Program-made: the position numbers and the translations under genes
DNA from: Amorphoplanes friuliensis DSM 7358
Lineage (GTDB): Bacteria > Actinomycetota > Actinomycetes > Mycobacteriales > Micromonosporaceae
Direction of reading: 5' to 3'
Assembly (NCBI RefSeq): GCF_000494755.1
Contig: NC_022657.1
Location: 3,076,001-3,140,000, forward strand
DNA length: 64,000 nt
Notes under the pieces: model-generated
What the model was told of the DNA's origin: nothing
Database searches by the model: none
What the model saw: the letters and a program-made list of their open reading frames with translations, nothing else
In this document: one piece after another, positions 42,763 through 50,292 of the stretch
How positions within the stretch are numbered: position 1 is the stretch's first letter
Layout of the letters: each line of letters starts with the position of its first letter

Positions 42763-43524
42763 ATGTCCCATCAGCAATCGGACCCGCCACCCTCCTCCGG
42801 CCCGCCGGGCGGTTCGGTTGTCATCGTCGCCGGGGCCGCGCTCGCCCTGCTGGCGATGGTGCTGGTGATCATGATCGATCGCCGGTCGGCCGGGGACGAC
42901 GCCGGTGCCGCCCGGGCCTGGATCGCGCCGCCGACGGCCGAGCCCGAGGTGCTGATCCCGCTGCAGTCCGATCCGCCCTCCCCGGCCTCGTCGTTCGCCC
43001 TTTCCCCGATCGCCGCGGCCACCGGTAAGCCCCTGCCGGTGGCCCGGCCACCCTCGCCCGGCCGCACGCCGAGCCGCGCGGCCACCCGGCTGCTGCCCGA
43101 GCCGGGGAGCCGGCTGAGCCTGCTGGCCGCCGGCACGACCGGTCTGGCGCTGCGGCACCAGGACTTCCGTGTGCGGCTGGCCCCCGTCGGCCCGCGCAGC
43201 CCCGCCGCCGTCCGGGCCGATGCCACGTTCGTCCTGCGCCGCGGCCTGTCGGACAGTAAATGCGTGTCGTTCGAATCGGTGAACTTCCCCGGCCGGTTCG
43301 TCCGCCACCAGAACTTCGTCCTGGTGCTGCAGCCGCGGGAGTCCTCACCGCTCTTCGCCGCGGACGCGACCTTCTGCCCCCGTGCGGCCGGTGACGCCGG
43401 TGACTTCGAACTGCGGCCGACGAACTATCCCGATCGTCATGTCAGCAGCGACGGCTCGCGGGTGCTGCTCGGTAAACGTTCCGCGGGACCGGCGCAGCGT
43501 TTCCGCGCCGCGACCGGGTTCTGA
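42763..43524 (+). CDS. Membrane-anchored AbfB (CBM42-like) domain protein
   Basis: A 253-residue protein: cytoplasmic N-terminus (1-17), one TM helix (about 18-38), a Pro-Ala-rich linker and an extracellular AbfB domain (about 118-240). The domain shows two beta-trefoil-type repeats, ALRHQDFRVRLAPVG and RFVRHQNFVLVLQP, with the RHxxF sugar-site pattern of arabinofuranose-binding CBM42 modules, then FELRPTNYPDRHVSSDG. No catalytic domain is present, so it probably acts as a surface sugar-binding protein. The ATG 42763 is preceded by GGGAGA at a long spacing. The LysR gene follows ten bases after the stop. Confidence 0.8.
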   Translation: MSHQQSDPPPSSGPPGGSVVIVAGAALALLAMVLVIMIDRRSAGDDAGAARAWIAPPTAEPEVLIPLQSDPPSPASSFALSPIAAATGKPLPVARPPSPGRTPSRAATRLLPEPGSRLSLLAAGTTGLALRHQDFRVRLAPVGPRSPAAVRADATFVLRRGLSDSKCVSFESVNFPGRFVRHQNFVLVLQPRESSPLFAADATFCPRAAGDAGDFELRPTNYPDRHVSSDGSRVLLGKRSAGPAQRFRAATGF

Positions 43525-43534
43525 ACCCCGCCGC

Positions 43535-44539
43535 ATGCGCACCGCGAGCATCGACCTGAACCTGCTGGCAGCGCTCGACGCCCTGCTGGCCGAGCGCAAC
43601 GTCACCCGGGCCGGCCGCCGGCTCGGGATGAGCCAGCCCGCGATGAGTGAGGCGCTGGCCCGGCTGCGCCGGCACTTCGGTGACCAGCTGCTCGTCCGGG
43701 TCGGCAACAACTACGAGCTGACCCCGCTGGGTGCGGGTCTGCGGTCGACCTGCGCCGCGGCGATGCAACTGGTCGAGCAGACCTTCACCGCCGCGCAGGG
43801 TTTCGACCCCGAGGCCTGCGAACGGGAGTTCGTGCTGCTCGCCTCCGACTATGCCGCCGCGGTGCTGGGCCCGCCCCTGATGCGTGAGCTCCGGCAGGCG
43901 TCACCCGTCGCCAGCCTGCGCCTCGACCGGCTGCCCACCGACTGTCCACCGGGGGCGGCACCGGGCCGGATCCGGGTCCCCGACGGGCTGGTGCTGCCCC
44001 GCAGCCTGGCCCCGCCCGGTCTGCCCGGCACGACGCTGTTCTCCGACCGGTGGGTCTGCCTCGCCGCCGCCGACAACCCGGCGGTGACCGGCGGGCTGAC
44101 CGTGGAGACGCTGGCGGCGCTTCCGTGGGTGCTGCACCAGGACATGCACGCCGACCACCCGGTGCTGACCAACCTGCGGGCGCGCGGTCTGCGGCCCGAG
44201 GCGCGGTTCTCGGTGGGAGGGTTCCATCTGCTGCCGGAGCTCGTCCGGGGCACTGATCATCTCTGCCTGATCCAGGAGCGGCTGGCCGCGCGCGTCGCCG
44301 GCCCGGACCTGTGTGTGCTCGAGGTGCCGTTCGACCTGCCCCCGGTGGTCGAGACCTTGTGGTGGGACCCGGCGCAGACCCACGATCCCTCGCACCGGTG
44401 GCTCCGCGACCTGGTGGCGGCCGCGGCCCGCGGTCTGACCGCCGAGCCGGGCCCGGTGGCCACGCCCGCCACCTCCTGCAAGGCGCGGCCACCGGGCCGG
44501 ACACTGTCGCCGTCGAAGCGCCGCAGCCCGAGCGACTGA
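43535..44539 (+). CDS. LysR-family transcriptional regulator
   Basis: A 334-residue LysR regulator of the NodD/LinR-like group. The HTH reads DLNLLAALDALLAERNVTRAGRRLGMSQPAMSEALARLRRHFGDQLLVRVGNNYELTPLG, a full consensus. The effector domain is normal in length but ends in an unusual basic Pro-Arg-Ser tail of about 25 residues. The gene starts ten bases after the AbfB-domain gene in the same direction, so they may be co-transcribed; it has no divergent target, unlike most LysR genes. The effector is not predictable. Confidence 0.9.
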   Translation: MRTASIDLNLLAALDALLAERNVTRAGRRLGMSQPAMSEALARLRRHFGDQLLVRVGNNYELTPLGAGLRSTCAAAMQLVEQTFTAAQGFDPEACEREFVLLASDYAAAVLGPPLMRELRQASPVASLRLDRLPTDCPPGAAPGRIRVPDGLVLPRSLAPPGLPGTTLFSDRWVCLAAADNPAVTGGLTVETLAALPWVLHQDMHADHPVLTNLRARGLRPEARFSVGGFHLLPELVRGTDHLCLIQERLAARVAGPDLCVLEVPFDLPPVVETLWWDPAQTHDPSHRWLRDLVAAAARGLTAEPGPVATPATSCKARPPGRTLSPSKRRSPSD

Positions 44540-44546
44540 TCGGCGC

Positions 44547-44951
44547 TCAGCCCGTCCGGGCGCGCAGGCTCCGGGTCAGGGCGGGGATCATCACCGCCGC
44601 GGGAACCAGGTGCAGCCCGAGCAGCGCGGTGACGGAGGCGGCATCCGCCCCCGAGATCAGGGGCGGGACCAGCGACACCGCCGTCAGGGACGCGGCGGTC
44701 CAGACGAACAGCCGGCCCGGGTGAGCGCTCCAGCGCAGCAGGGCGACGGCGAGGACAACACCCACGACGCAGAAGAAGCCGGTCACCACGGCAAACCCGG
44801 GCAACGGGATCGTCTCGCCACCGTCGGGAATCTCGAAGGTGACCCCGGCGGCCCCAGCCAGCGCGGCGGCGAGGGTGGTGGCCACCACCGCCACGAGCGT
44901 GGCGATCAGCCCGGGGCCGGCGAGGGCTCTGGCGCCGTTCCCGCTGCTCAT
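44547..44951 (-). CDS. Four-helix membrane protein (DUF6069-like)
   Basis: A 134-residue membrane protein with four helices (about 14-36, 52-74, 81-100, 104-126). The FEIPDGGETIPLPGFAVVTGFFCVVGV segment matches the conserved loop of DUF6069 proteins, a family encoded next to ECF sigma factors in actinomycetes. Its ATG overlaps the stop of the upstream sigma gene (ATGA). The role is unknown; it may be a target or a modulator of that sigma factor. Convergent with the LysR gene, seven bases apart. Confidence 0.75.
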   Translation of the reverse strand: MSSGNGARALAGPGLIATLVAVVATTLAAALAGAAGVTFEIPDGGETIPLPGFAVVTGFFCVVGVVLAVALLRWSAHPGRLFVWTAASLTAVSLVPPLISGADAASVTALLGLHLVPAAVMIPALTRSLRARTG

Positions 44952-45910
44952 GCGTCCTCCAGCAGGCGCTCCGGCAGCTCCAGCCGGGCGAACCGGTCGG
45001 CGCCGAAGGTGACGATCTCGGTGATGGCCCCGCCGGTGATGCGCAGGACGTCCAGGGTCAGCGGCAGATAGGCCCTCTCCTGCTCACGCCAGTGGTAGAA
45101 GGCGACGGCAGGTTGCCTGTTCACCGAGGTGGGGACCGCGCGCAGGCCCGTCATGCCGGCAAATCCGTCCTCAACCCAGCCGGCGACCACCGCATCGCGG
45201 CCGGCGGACAGGCCCGGTGTGGGTGGCATCGAGGAGCGGACGTCGTCCCGCAGCAGGACCGCGAGCCGGTCGATGTCCGTGGCCACGCTGGCGTCGGTGA
45301 AGCGGCGGACCAGCTCCCGCGTACCGGCGTCCTCCTGGCCGCCGGTCCAGTCCTGCCGTTCGGTGGGCAGGTGTTCCCGCATGCCGGCGCGGGCCCGCTG
45401 CAGCGCGCTGTTGACCGAGTTGACCGAGTCCCCGAGCAGCTCCGCGACATCCCTGGCCGGCCAGCCCAGCACGTCGCGCAGGATCAGCACGGCCCGCGGG
45501 CGCGGCGCGAGATGCTGGACCGCGACCAGGTAGGCCAGCTCGATCGTCTCCCGCGCGACGGCCAGGCTCTCCGGCTCGTCCGCGTCACCCGCGGGCAGTT
45601 CGTCGAGCAGCCGGTCCGGGTACGGCTGCAGCCACGGCACCTCACCACCGGTCGCGGGCTCCGGGCGGCTCCGGGCCAGCCGGTCCAGGCAGGCGTTGGT
45701 GGCGATGCGGTACAGCCAGGTCCGGAACGTCGACCGCCCCTCGAAGGTCTCGCGCCGCCGCCAGGCCCGCAGAAACGTCTCCTGCACGGTGTCCTCGGCG
45801 TCCTCGAACGACCCGAGCATCCGGTAGCAGTGCACGTGCAGCTCCCGCCGGTGCCGTTCCGCCAGCCCCGAGAACGCCGGCTCGTCGACCGGCCGCGTGT
45901 CCGTACTCAT
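44948..45910 (-). CDS. ECF sigma factor with C-terminal NTF2-like domain
   Basis: A 320-residue ECF sigma factor. Region 2 is LAERHRRELHVHCYRMLGSFEDAEDTVQETFLRAWRRRETFEGRSTFRTWLYRIATNACLD, region 4 includes LPAR-free HLAPRPRAVLILRDVLGWPARDVAELLGDSVNSVNSALQRAR. A SnoaL/NTF2-like tail (about 200-320, TRELVRRFTDASVATDIDRLAVLLRDDVRSSMPP onward) replaces a separate anti-sigma factor, as in the SigJ/ECF41-type and TIGR02960 groups. ATG 45910 follows GGAGGG at eight bases. In such proteins the tail modulates activity. It is coupled to a DUF6069 membrane protein. Confidence 0.9.
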   Translation of the reverse strand: MSTDTRPVDEPAFSGLAERHRRELHVHCYRMLGSFEDAEDTVQETFLRAWRRRETFEGRSTFRTWLYRIATNACLDRLARSRPEPATGGEVPWLQPYPDRLLDELPAGDADEPESLAVARETIELAYLVAVQHLAPRPRAVLILRDVLGWPARDVAELLGDSVNSVNSALQRARAGMREHLPTERQDWTGGQEDAGTRELVRRFTDASVATDIDRLAVLLRDDVRSSMPPTPGLSAGRDAVVAGWVEDGFAGMTGLRAVPTSVNRQPAVAFYHWREQERAYLPLTLDVLRITGGAITEIVTFGADRFARLELPERLLEDA

Positions 45911-46010
45911 CGTGTCGTCCCTCCGCCTCGTCATGTCCTGTCGCAGGTATGACGGCTGCGGGCGCGACAACTCATCACTCGACCGTACGCAGGCGGCCGA
46001 GCGCCGGTAA

Positions 46011-46048
46011 CCGCGGTGCGGCGGCCAGGCCCGGCCGCCGCACCGCGG
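46011..46048 (-). terminator. Very strong hairpin after the baeRF gene
   Basis: CCGCGGTGCGGCGGCC (46011-46026) pairs perfectly with its complement at 46033-46048 across a six-base loop, giving a 16-pair all-GC-rich stem four bases beyond the stop of the gene at 46053. It insulates the downstream sigma gene on the same strand. No T run follows. Confidence 0.82.
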
Positions 46049-46052
46049 CTGA

Positions 46053-47177
46053 TCAGTCCGCGGCGCTGCTCGCGTCCGCGTACCGCAGGACGCCGCCGAT
46101 GCCGTGGTCCAGGGGGACCTCGTCCGGGCCCAGCAGGACCAGGTGCGCGCCGGTGCCGGCGATCGCCCGGAGGAGGGCCGCGTCGGCGCGGACCTTCTGC
46201 GGGTTCTGCACGCCGGCCTCCCGCAGGACGTGATCGTCGACCGAGACCAGCGTCGGGTCGCCGGGGTCGATCCACAGGGTGTCGGTCGACGACAGGTCGT
46301 TGACCAGCAGCACGGTGTCGATCTGGCCGCGCTGCAGGTAGGTCACCACGTCGGTCAGGCCCGTGCTCGCCTGTCCGGAACCTCGCTGGGCCTGGTACCG
46401 GTCGATCGCCTCCCGGGTGGTCCGGTCGGCGATGTCGGCGACGGCCTGGATCGTGACGTCGTCGAGGGCTTCCTCGTCGGCGCCGGCGTGCCGCGCTCCC
46501 GCATCGGTCTGCACCAGGCGTTCCTGCCACCGCTTCGGCAGCCGGCCTGCGAGCGTCTGCACCGCGCGGACGTCCCCACCGGCCACGATGACCTCCGCGC
46601 CGACGGTTTCGGCGAGCTGCACCGCGGCGGCGGCCACGTCGTCGGCGTTGTGCTTCCAGGACTCCTCGACGGCCTGCTGGTAGTGCCGGTGCGACCAGCC
46701 GCCGACCTGCACCTTGCGCAGCGGGAACTTCGCACTGCCGGTCACGGTACGGTGCCTCGGCGCCCCACCGACCGACAGTGCGTCAAGGTCGGCGCCGGTG
46801 CGGTCGGCGAGCACCCGCACGTACGGGACCTCCTCGCCGCGCTGCGCCACCAGCGGCATGGCGTGCGGCAGGGAGCCCAGATGTGCCTCGTCGGCCGGGG
46901 GCGGCGCGGACAGGGTCTCGACCAGGACCGCCTCACCGGCCCGGGCAAAGATCGCCAGACCATAACGACCCGGCTGGTACGGGTGTTCGTCGACAGCCCT
47001 CTGCACGGCGTCGAGCGTGATCGCCTCGGCGCCCTGCTGTTCGAGGAGTTCGCGCAGTCCACGCCAGCGCAGATTCACCTCGTGGTCGGCGTTCTCGCTC
47101 GCCCGGGTGGCGTCCAGATAGACCGACACCCAGGGTCCCGGCTGGTCGAAGAGCGGTCGGAGAAAGTCCAGGTTCAT
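46053..47177 (-). CDS. baeRF-family protein (Rv2629/Balon-like), putative ribosome hibernation factor
   Basis: A 374-residue protein of the bacterial eRF1-like (baeRF) group. It begins LDFLRPLFDQPGPWVSVYLDATR, has a central release-factor-like domain with RLPKRWQERLVQTDAG, and an L7Ae/Pelota-like C-terminal part (DTVLLVNDLSSTDTLWI onward, ending VLRYAD). The loop VGGAPRHRTVTGSAKFPLRKVQVGGWSHRHYQQAVEESWKHNADDVA is characteristic of the Rv2629 branch. No GGQ peptide-release motif is present. Balon, a related protein, was reported to bind the ribosomal A site during dormancy, and Rv2629 belongs to the hypoxia regulon. Divergent small-protein gene lies 131 bases upstream. Confidence 0.85.
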   Translation of the reverse strand: MNLDFLRPLFDQPGPWVSVYLDATRASENADHEVNLRWRGLRELLEQQGAEAITLDAVQRAVDEHPYQPGRYGLAIFARAGEAVLVETLSAPPPADEAHLGSLPHAMPLVAQRGEEVPYVRVLADRTGADLDALSVGGAPRHRTVTGSAKFPLRKVQVGGWSHRHYQQAVEESWKHNADDVAAAAVQLAETVGAEVIVAGGDVRAVQTLAGRLPKRWQERLVQTDAGARHAGADEEALDDVTIQAVADIADRTTREAIDRYQAQRGSGQASTGLTDVVTYLQRGQIDTVLLVNDLSSTDTLWIDPGDPTLVSVDDHVLREAGVQNPQKVRADAALLRAIAGTGAHLVLLGPDEVPLDHGIGGVLRYADASSAAD

Positions 47178-47308
47178 GGCGACACCTTTCAGCGGGTTGC
47201 TGTCTGTGAGACTTCGGCCCGTCGCCTACCCGAAATCGGCGGTCTCACGTCATCAGTTCCGGCCAATCTGGTACGGCTGAACGCCGCCGAACCGGGTAGC
47301 CGGACGTC

Positions 47309-47614
47309 ATGAGTGAACAACCATGGGGCGTGGACGCGAACAACCCGCTCGACGAGGGCAGCGAACCGACCGCCGTACCGGGCGGCAGCATCGGCGAGCA
47401 GCGCGCCGGTGACGATCCGACCGCGCGGGACGGCACCGATGTACGCCCACCGGAGAAGCCCCTCGCCTACGACCCGGACGAGGAACACGAACCGCAGGCC
47501 GGGGAGCAGGGCGGCCAGCCGAACCTGTCGCCGGATCCGGCGGTGGCGGGGCGGCGCAGCAACTTCGGGCAGGGCTCCACCGACGACGGTCCGGGCGTAC
47601 CGTCCGGCCTGTGA
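47309..47614 (+). CDS. Predicted disordered acidic protein
   Basis: A 101-residue protein rich in Gly, Pro, Asp and Glu with no hydrophobic core (starts MSEQPWGVDANNP). No TM segment or known domain is visible. The composition suggests intrinsic disorder. It is divergent from the baeRF gene and followed by a strong convergent hairpin; the location in a stress-type block suggests a dormancy or osmotic-stress role, which is inference. The ATG at 47309 has no strong ribosome site, and the frame has normal third-position GC. Confidence 0.6.
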   Translation: MSEQPWGVDANNPLDEGSEPTAVPGGSIGEQRAGDDPTARDGTDVRPPEKPLAYDPDEEHEPQAGEQGGQPNLSPDPAVAGRRSNFGQGSTDDGPGVPSGL

Positions 47615-47635
47615 ACCGGTTTGGCTGGCCCACCA

Positions 47636-47665
47636 GGTCGAGCCGGTCGTGCGACCGGCTCGACC
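47636..47665. terminator. Bidirectional terminator hairpin
   Basis: GGTCGAGCCGGTCG (47636-47649) is perfectly complementary to CGACCGGCTCGACC (47652-47665), a 14-pair palindrome between the convergent genes at 47309-47614 and 47680-47844. It fits both. Confidence 0.85.
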
Positions 47666-47679
47666 GGGGTCCCGCGCGG

Positions 47680-47844
47680 CTATTCGTCCTTGCCGGGTGT
47701 TTCGTTGCCCTGGTATTCCTTCGGGTCGCCGTGGCCGCCGGCCGCGGGGTCGGGGTTGCCGAGTGCCGTCTCACCCGGCATGTCCTCGATCCGTTCCCGG
47801 GCCGCCACGCGCAGCTCTTCCTGGTCGTCCTCGTCGCTGGACAT
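47680..47844 (-). CDS. 54-residue acidic small protein
   Basis: This short frame encodes MSSDEDDQEELRVAARERIE, then a Gly-Asn-Pro-rich tail ending PGKDE, with a GGAGA ribosome site eight bases before its ATG (47844). The N-terminal half is charged and helix-prone, the tail likely disordered. It resembles the short acidic, stress-associated proteins of actinomycetes but I assign no family. It lies 30 bases downstream of the 194-residue membrane protein gene in the same direction, so they are probably one operon. The convergent hairpin at 47636-47665 would end it. Confidence 0.65.
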   Translation of the reverse strand: MSSDEDDQEELRVAARERIEDMPGETALGNPDPAAGGHGDPKEYQGNETPGKDE

Positions 47845-47874
47845 ATCTGTTCTCCTTGATCGATCTCGGGTACG

Positions 47875-48459
47875 TCAGCCGGGGAGCACGCGGCGCGCGA
47901 CACCCTTGAGCGTGGCCGCCGCGCGGTAGGACTGCACCAGGTAGGAACCGCAGGCGATGTTCGCGGCGGCGAGCACCGGGACCGCGTACTGGGCGAAACG
48001 CTGCCGGCGCTGCCACTTCGCCAGCTCGGGGGGCGTCTGGTCGGTCGGCTGGGTGGCGTCCAGGACCTCGAGCTTCTGGCCGCGGGCCTCGGTCTGCTCC
48101 GCGACCTGGGAGATCTTGTTGCCGGAGTACGCGGCGTACCCGGTGGCGGCCGCTCCGGCCACGGCAAGGCCGGCCTTCAGGGCCCCGATCGTGCCGAAGC
48201 CCTTCTGCAGCGCGATCCGCCGGCCGCCGACGCGGGTGAGCTGTAAGCCCGCACCCAGGGTCGCCGCGATCCCGGCCCACTGCGCCGGCGCGAACCGCTT
48301 CCAGGCGGACGAGGCGACGCGGATCCGGTCGATGCCCTGCTGGAGGTCCGCACCGGATTTGTTCACCCCGGCGACGCCCATCACGGTCCCGCCGAACCAC
48401 AGTGCGGAGCCGAGGTCGTGGACCGCCTGCGCGACGGCGTGATTGTCGGTGTTCTTCAT
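47875..48459 (-). CDS. Hypothetical membrane protein
   Basis: A 194-residue protein with two or three hydrophobic segments (about 14-32, 57-75, 87-110) and a later AVPVLAAANIACGSYLVQSYRAA stretch near 155-175. GSALWFGGTVMGVAGVNKSG at the N-terminus and RVGGRRIALQKGFGTIGALKAG are notable repeats of Gly-rich turns. Proteins of this type occur in actinobacterial stress islands with no assigned function. It has a good GGAA ribosome site and heads a two-gene unit with the 54-residue acidic protein. Confidence 0.65.
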   Translation of the reverse strand: MKNTDNHAVAQAVHDLGSALWFGGTVMGVAGVNKSGADLQQGIDRIRVASSAWKRFAPAQWAGIAATLGAGLQLTRVGGRRIALQKGFGTIGALKAGLAVAGAAATGYAAYSGNKISQVAEQTEARGQKLEVLDATQPTDQTPPELAKWQRRQRFAQYAVPVLAAANIACGSYLVQSYRAAATLKGVARRVLPG

Positions 48460-48577
48460 CTGATGCTTCCGTTCCTTTCCCTGTCCGGTGGGTGTGCGCG
48501 CCGACTACCCACCGGATTCGGGTGTATGCCGGTGACGTGCCCGGCAGTGCACACGGCGCTATGGTGGTGTTCTGTAG

Positions 48578-48598
48578 CCGGCGCGCCCGACGCGCCGG
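48578..48598. promoter_or_regulatory. Hairpin in the divergent 263-base gap
   Basis: CCGGCGCG (48578-48585) pairs with CGCGCCGG (48591-48598) around CCCGA. It lies between the membrane protein gene and the first GAF-ANTAR gene and could be an attenuator or an operator. No other clear element was found in the 263-base gap. Confidence 0.35.
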
Positions 48599-48722
48599 CG
48601 TGCGTGCGTCAAGCAGCGGCGTGAGTTCCGGAATCTGCTCCTGGGTTTCTTGCAGGTGACCCGAGCATCGTCCGGGCCTGACACGGTCCGGGGTGGTGCA
48701 CGACTCGAGGGATACCCCTGAC

Positions 48723-49430
48723 ATGACCGACCAGTACCCCCTGGATCCCGCTGAGGCGTTCGCCGAGATCAGCCGGATCAAGCTCAGCGACACCAACCTC
48801 GATGGTGTCCTGGAGCACCTGGCCCGCCTAGCCAAGCGGACCATCCCCGGCGCCGCGGAAGTGTCGGTGACCCTCAGCCGCGGCAAGGGCGCCTACACGG
48901 CGGCGTACACCGGCGAGCTGGCCCTGGCGCTCGACGAGAGGCAGTACGAGCAGGGTCACGGCCCGTGCCTGGACGCCCTGGCCTCCGGGGACGTCATGTC
49001 CATCGACGACATGGGCACCGAGGAACGGTGGCCGGACTTCGCCGCCCGGGCGATCGAAGCGGGGCCTCACAGCTCGCTGTCGGTCGGACTGCCGGTGCAC
49101 GAGTCCGCCGCCGGCGCGCTGAACGTCTACGCGATCAAGGCGCACTCGTTCGACGACGACGGGATCGCCCTGGCACAGACGTTCGCCGGATACGCCGCGG
49201 TCGCGCTGGCCAACGCGCACCTGTACGACACTCAGGCCTCACTGGCCAACCAGATGCAGGCCGCCATGGCCAGCCGGGCGGTCATCGAGCAGGCCAAAGG
49301 CATCCTGATGGGCCAACGGCGGTGCAGCAGCGCCGAGGCGTTTGCCATCCTCGCGAAACTCTCCCAGGACACCAACCGCAAGCTCCGCGACGTGGCCCAG
49401 GCCCTCGTCGACAGCGCCCCCGTCTCTTAG
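48723..49430 (+). CDS. GAF-ANTAR regulator 1
   Basis: A 235-residue regulator with an N-terminal GAF sensor domain (about 25-165) and a C-terminal ANTAR RNA-binding domain (about 175-232). The GAF core shows QGHGPCLDAL and SVGLPVHESAAGALNVYAI, the ANTAR part reads RAVIEQAKGILMGQRRCSSAEAFAILAKLSQDTNRKLRDVAQAL. ANTAR domains bind dual hexaloop hairpins to stop premature transcription termination. The ATG 48723 is chosen because the upstream extension lacks conservation with the two paralogues that follow. It starts a set of three tandem GAF-ANTAR genes. The ligand of the GAF domain is not known. Confidence 0.93.
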   Translation: MTDQYPLDPAEAFAEISRIKLSDTNLDGVLEHLARLAKRTIPGAAEVSVTLSRGKGAYTAAYTGELALALDERQYEQGHGPCLDALASGDVMSIDDMGTEERWPDFAARAIEAGPHSSLSVGLPVHESAAGALNVYAIKAHSFDDDGIALAQTFAGYAAVALANAHLYDTQASLANQMQAAMASRAVIEQAKGILMGQRRCSSAEAFAILAKLSQDTNRKLRDVAQALVDSAPVS

Positions 49431-49546
49431 TTTTGAACGCCGCCCGCCGGGAACACGGTGCATTCTGCGGCCGACCCCGACGTCGGCGAGCCGTCGTCAA
49501 GAAGCCGGCGCGGTCCTGCGGTAATCCTGTAGGAAGGGCACCTTCG

Positions 49547-50254
49547 ATGACGCACCCGCAAGCCATCAAGCCGACGGACGCGTTCGCCGAACTCGGGCGG
49601 ATCGACTTCAGCGAGACGGACCTCGCGACGGCCCTGGCCAAGGTGGCGGACCTGGCCCGGCGCACCGTCCCGGGCGCCGACGAGGTCTCGATCACCCTGG
49701 TCGGTCCCGGCGGGGCGCACACCGCCGCGTTCACCGGAAAACGGGCCCTGGCCATCGACGAATGGCAGTACGAGCAGGGCAACGGCCCCTGCCTGGCAGC
49801 GGCGGCCGCGAACCTGACCGTGACCGTGCCGGACCTGGCCGGCGACAGCCGCTGGCCCGCCTGGGCCGACCACGCCCTCACCACCGGCGTGCACAGCTCC
49901 ATGTCCATCGGCCTGCCGCTGCGCCGATCGGTGAGCGGCGCCCTGAACGTGTACGCCCTCGAGCCGCACGCCTTCGACGACGACGCGGTCATCCTGGCCG
50001 AGACCTTCGCCGGGTACGCCGCTGTCGCCATGGCCAACGCGCACCTGGACGACGAGTCGGCGTTCATCGCCGACCACACCCGGTCCGCGATGGACGACAG
50101 CGCCCTCGTCGAGCAGGCCAAGGGCATCATCATGGCCGAGCACCACTGCACCGCCGAGGAGGCGTCGGTCATCCTGGCGCGCCTCGCCGACATAGCCGGC
50201 AGCGACCTGCACGACGCTGCCACCGCACTGATCGACGAAGCCGTACGACACTGA
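49547..50254 (+). CDS. GAF-ANTAR regulator 2
   Basis: A 235-residue paralogue of the preceding gene, aligned over its full length: DAFAELGRIDFSETDLATALAKVADLARRTVPGADEVSITL against the equivalent stretch, EYEQGNGPCLAAA for the GAF core, and ANTAR SALVEQAKGIIMAEHHCTAEEASVILARLADIAGSDLHDAATALI. ATG 49547 follows AGGAAGGG. It lies 116 bases after gene 1, enough for its own promoter or a dual-hairpin RNA element. Role probably parallels gene 1 with a different signal. Confidence 0.93.
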   Translation: MTHPQAIKPTDAFAELGRIDFSETDLATALAKVADLARRTVPGADEVSITLVGPGGAHTAAFTGKRALAIDEWQYEQGNGPCLAAAAANLTVTVPDLAGDSRWPAWADHALTTGVHSSMSIGLPLRRSVSGALNVYALEPHAFDDDAVILAETFAGYAAVAMANAHLDDESAFIADHTRSAMDDSALVEQAKGIIMAEHHCTAEEASVILARLADIAGSDLHDAATALIDEAVRH

Positions 50255-50292
50255 TCGCTTCTGCCGCCGTACTCCTAGGACAAGGATGTTTC

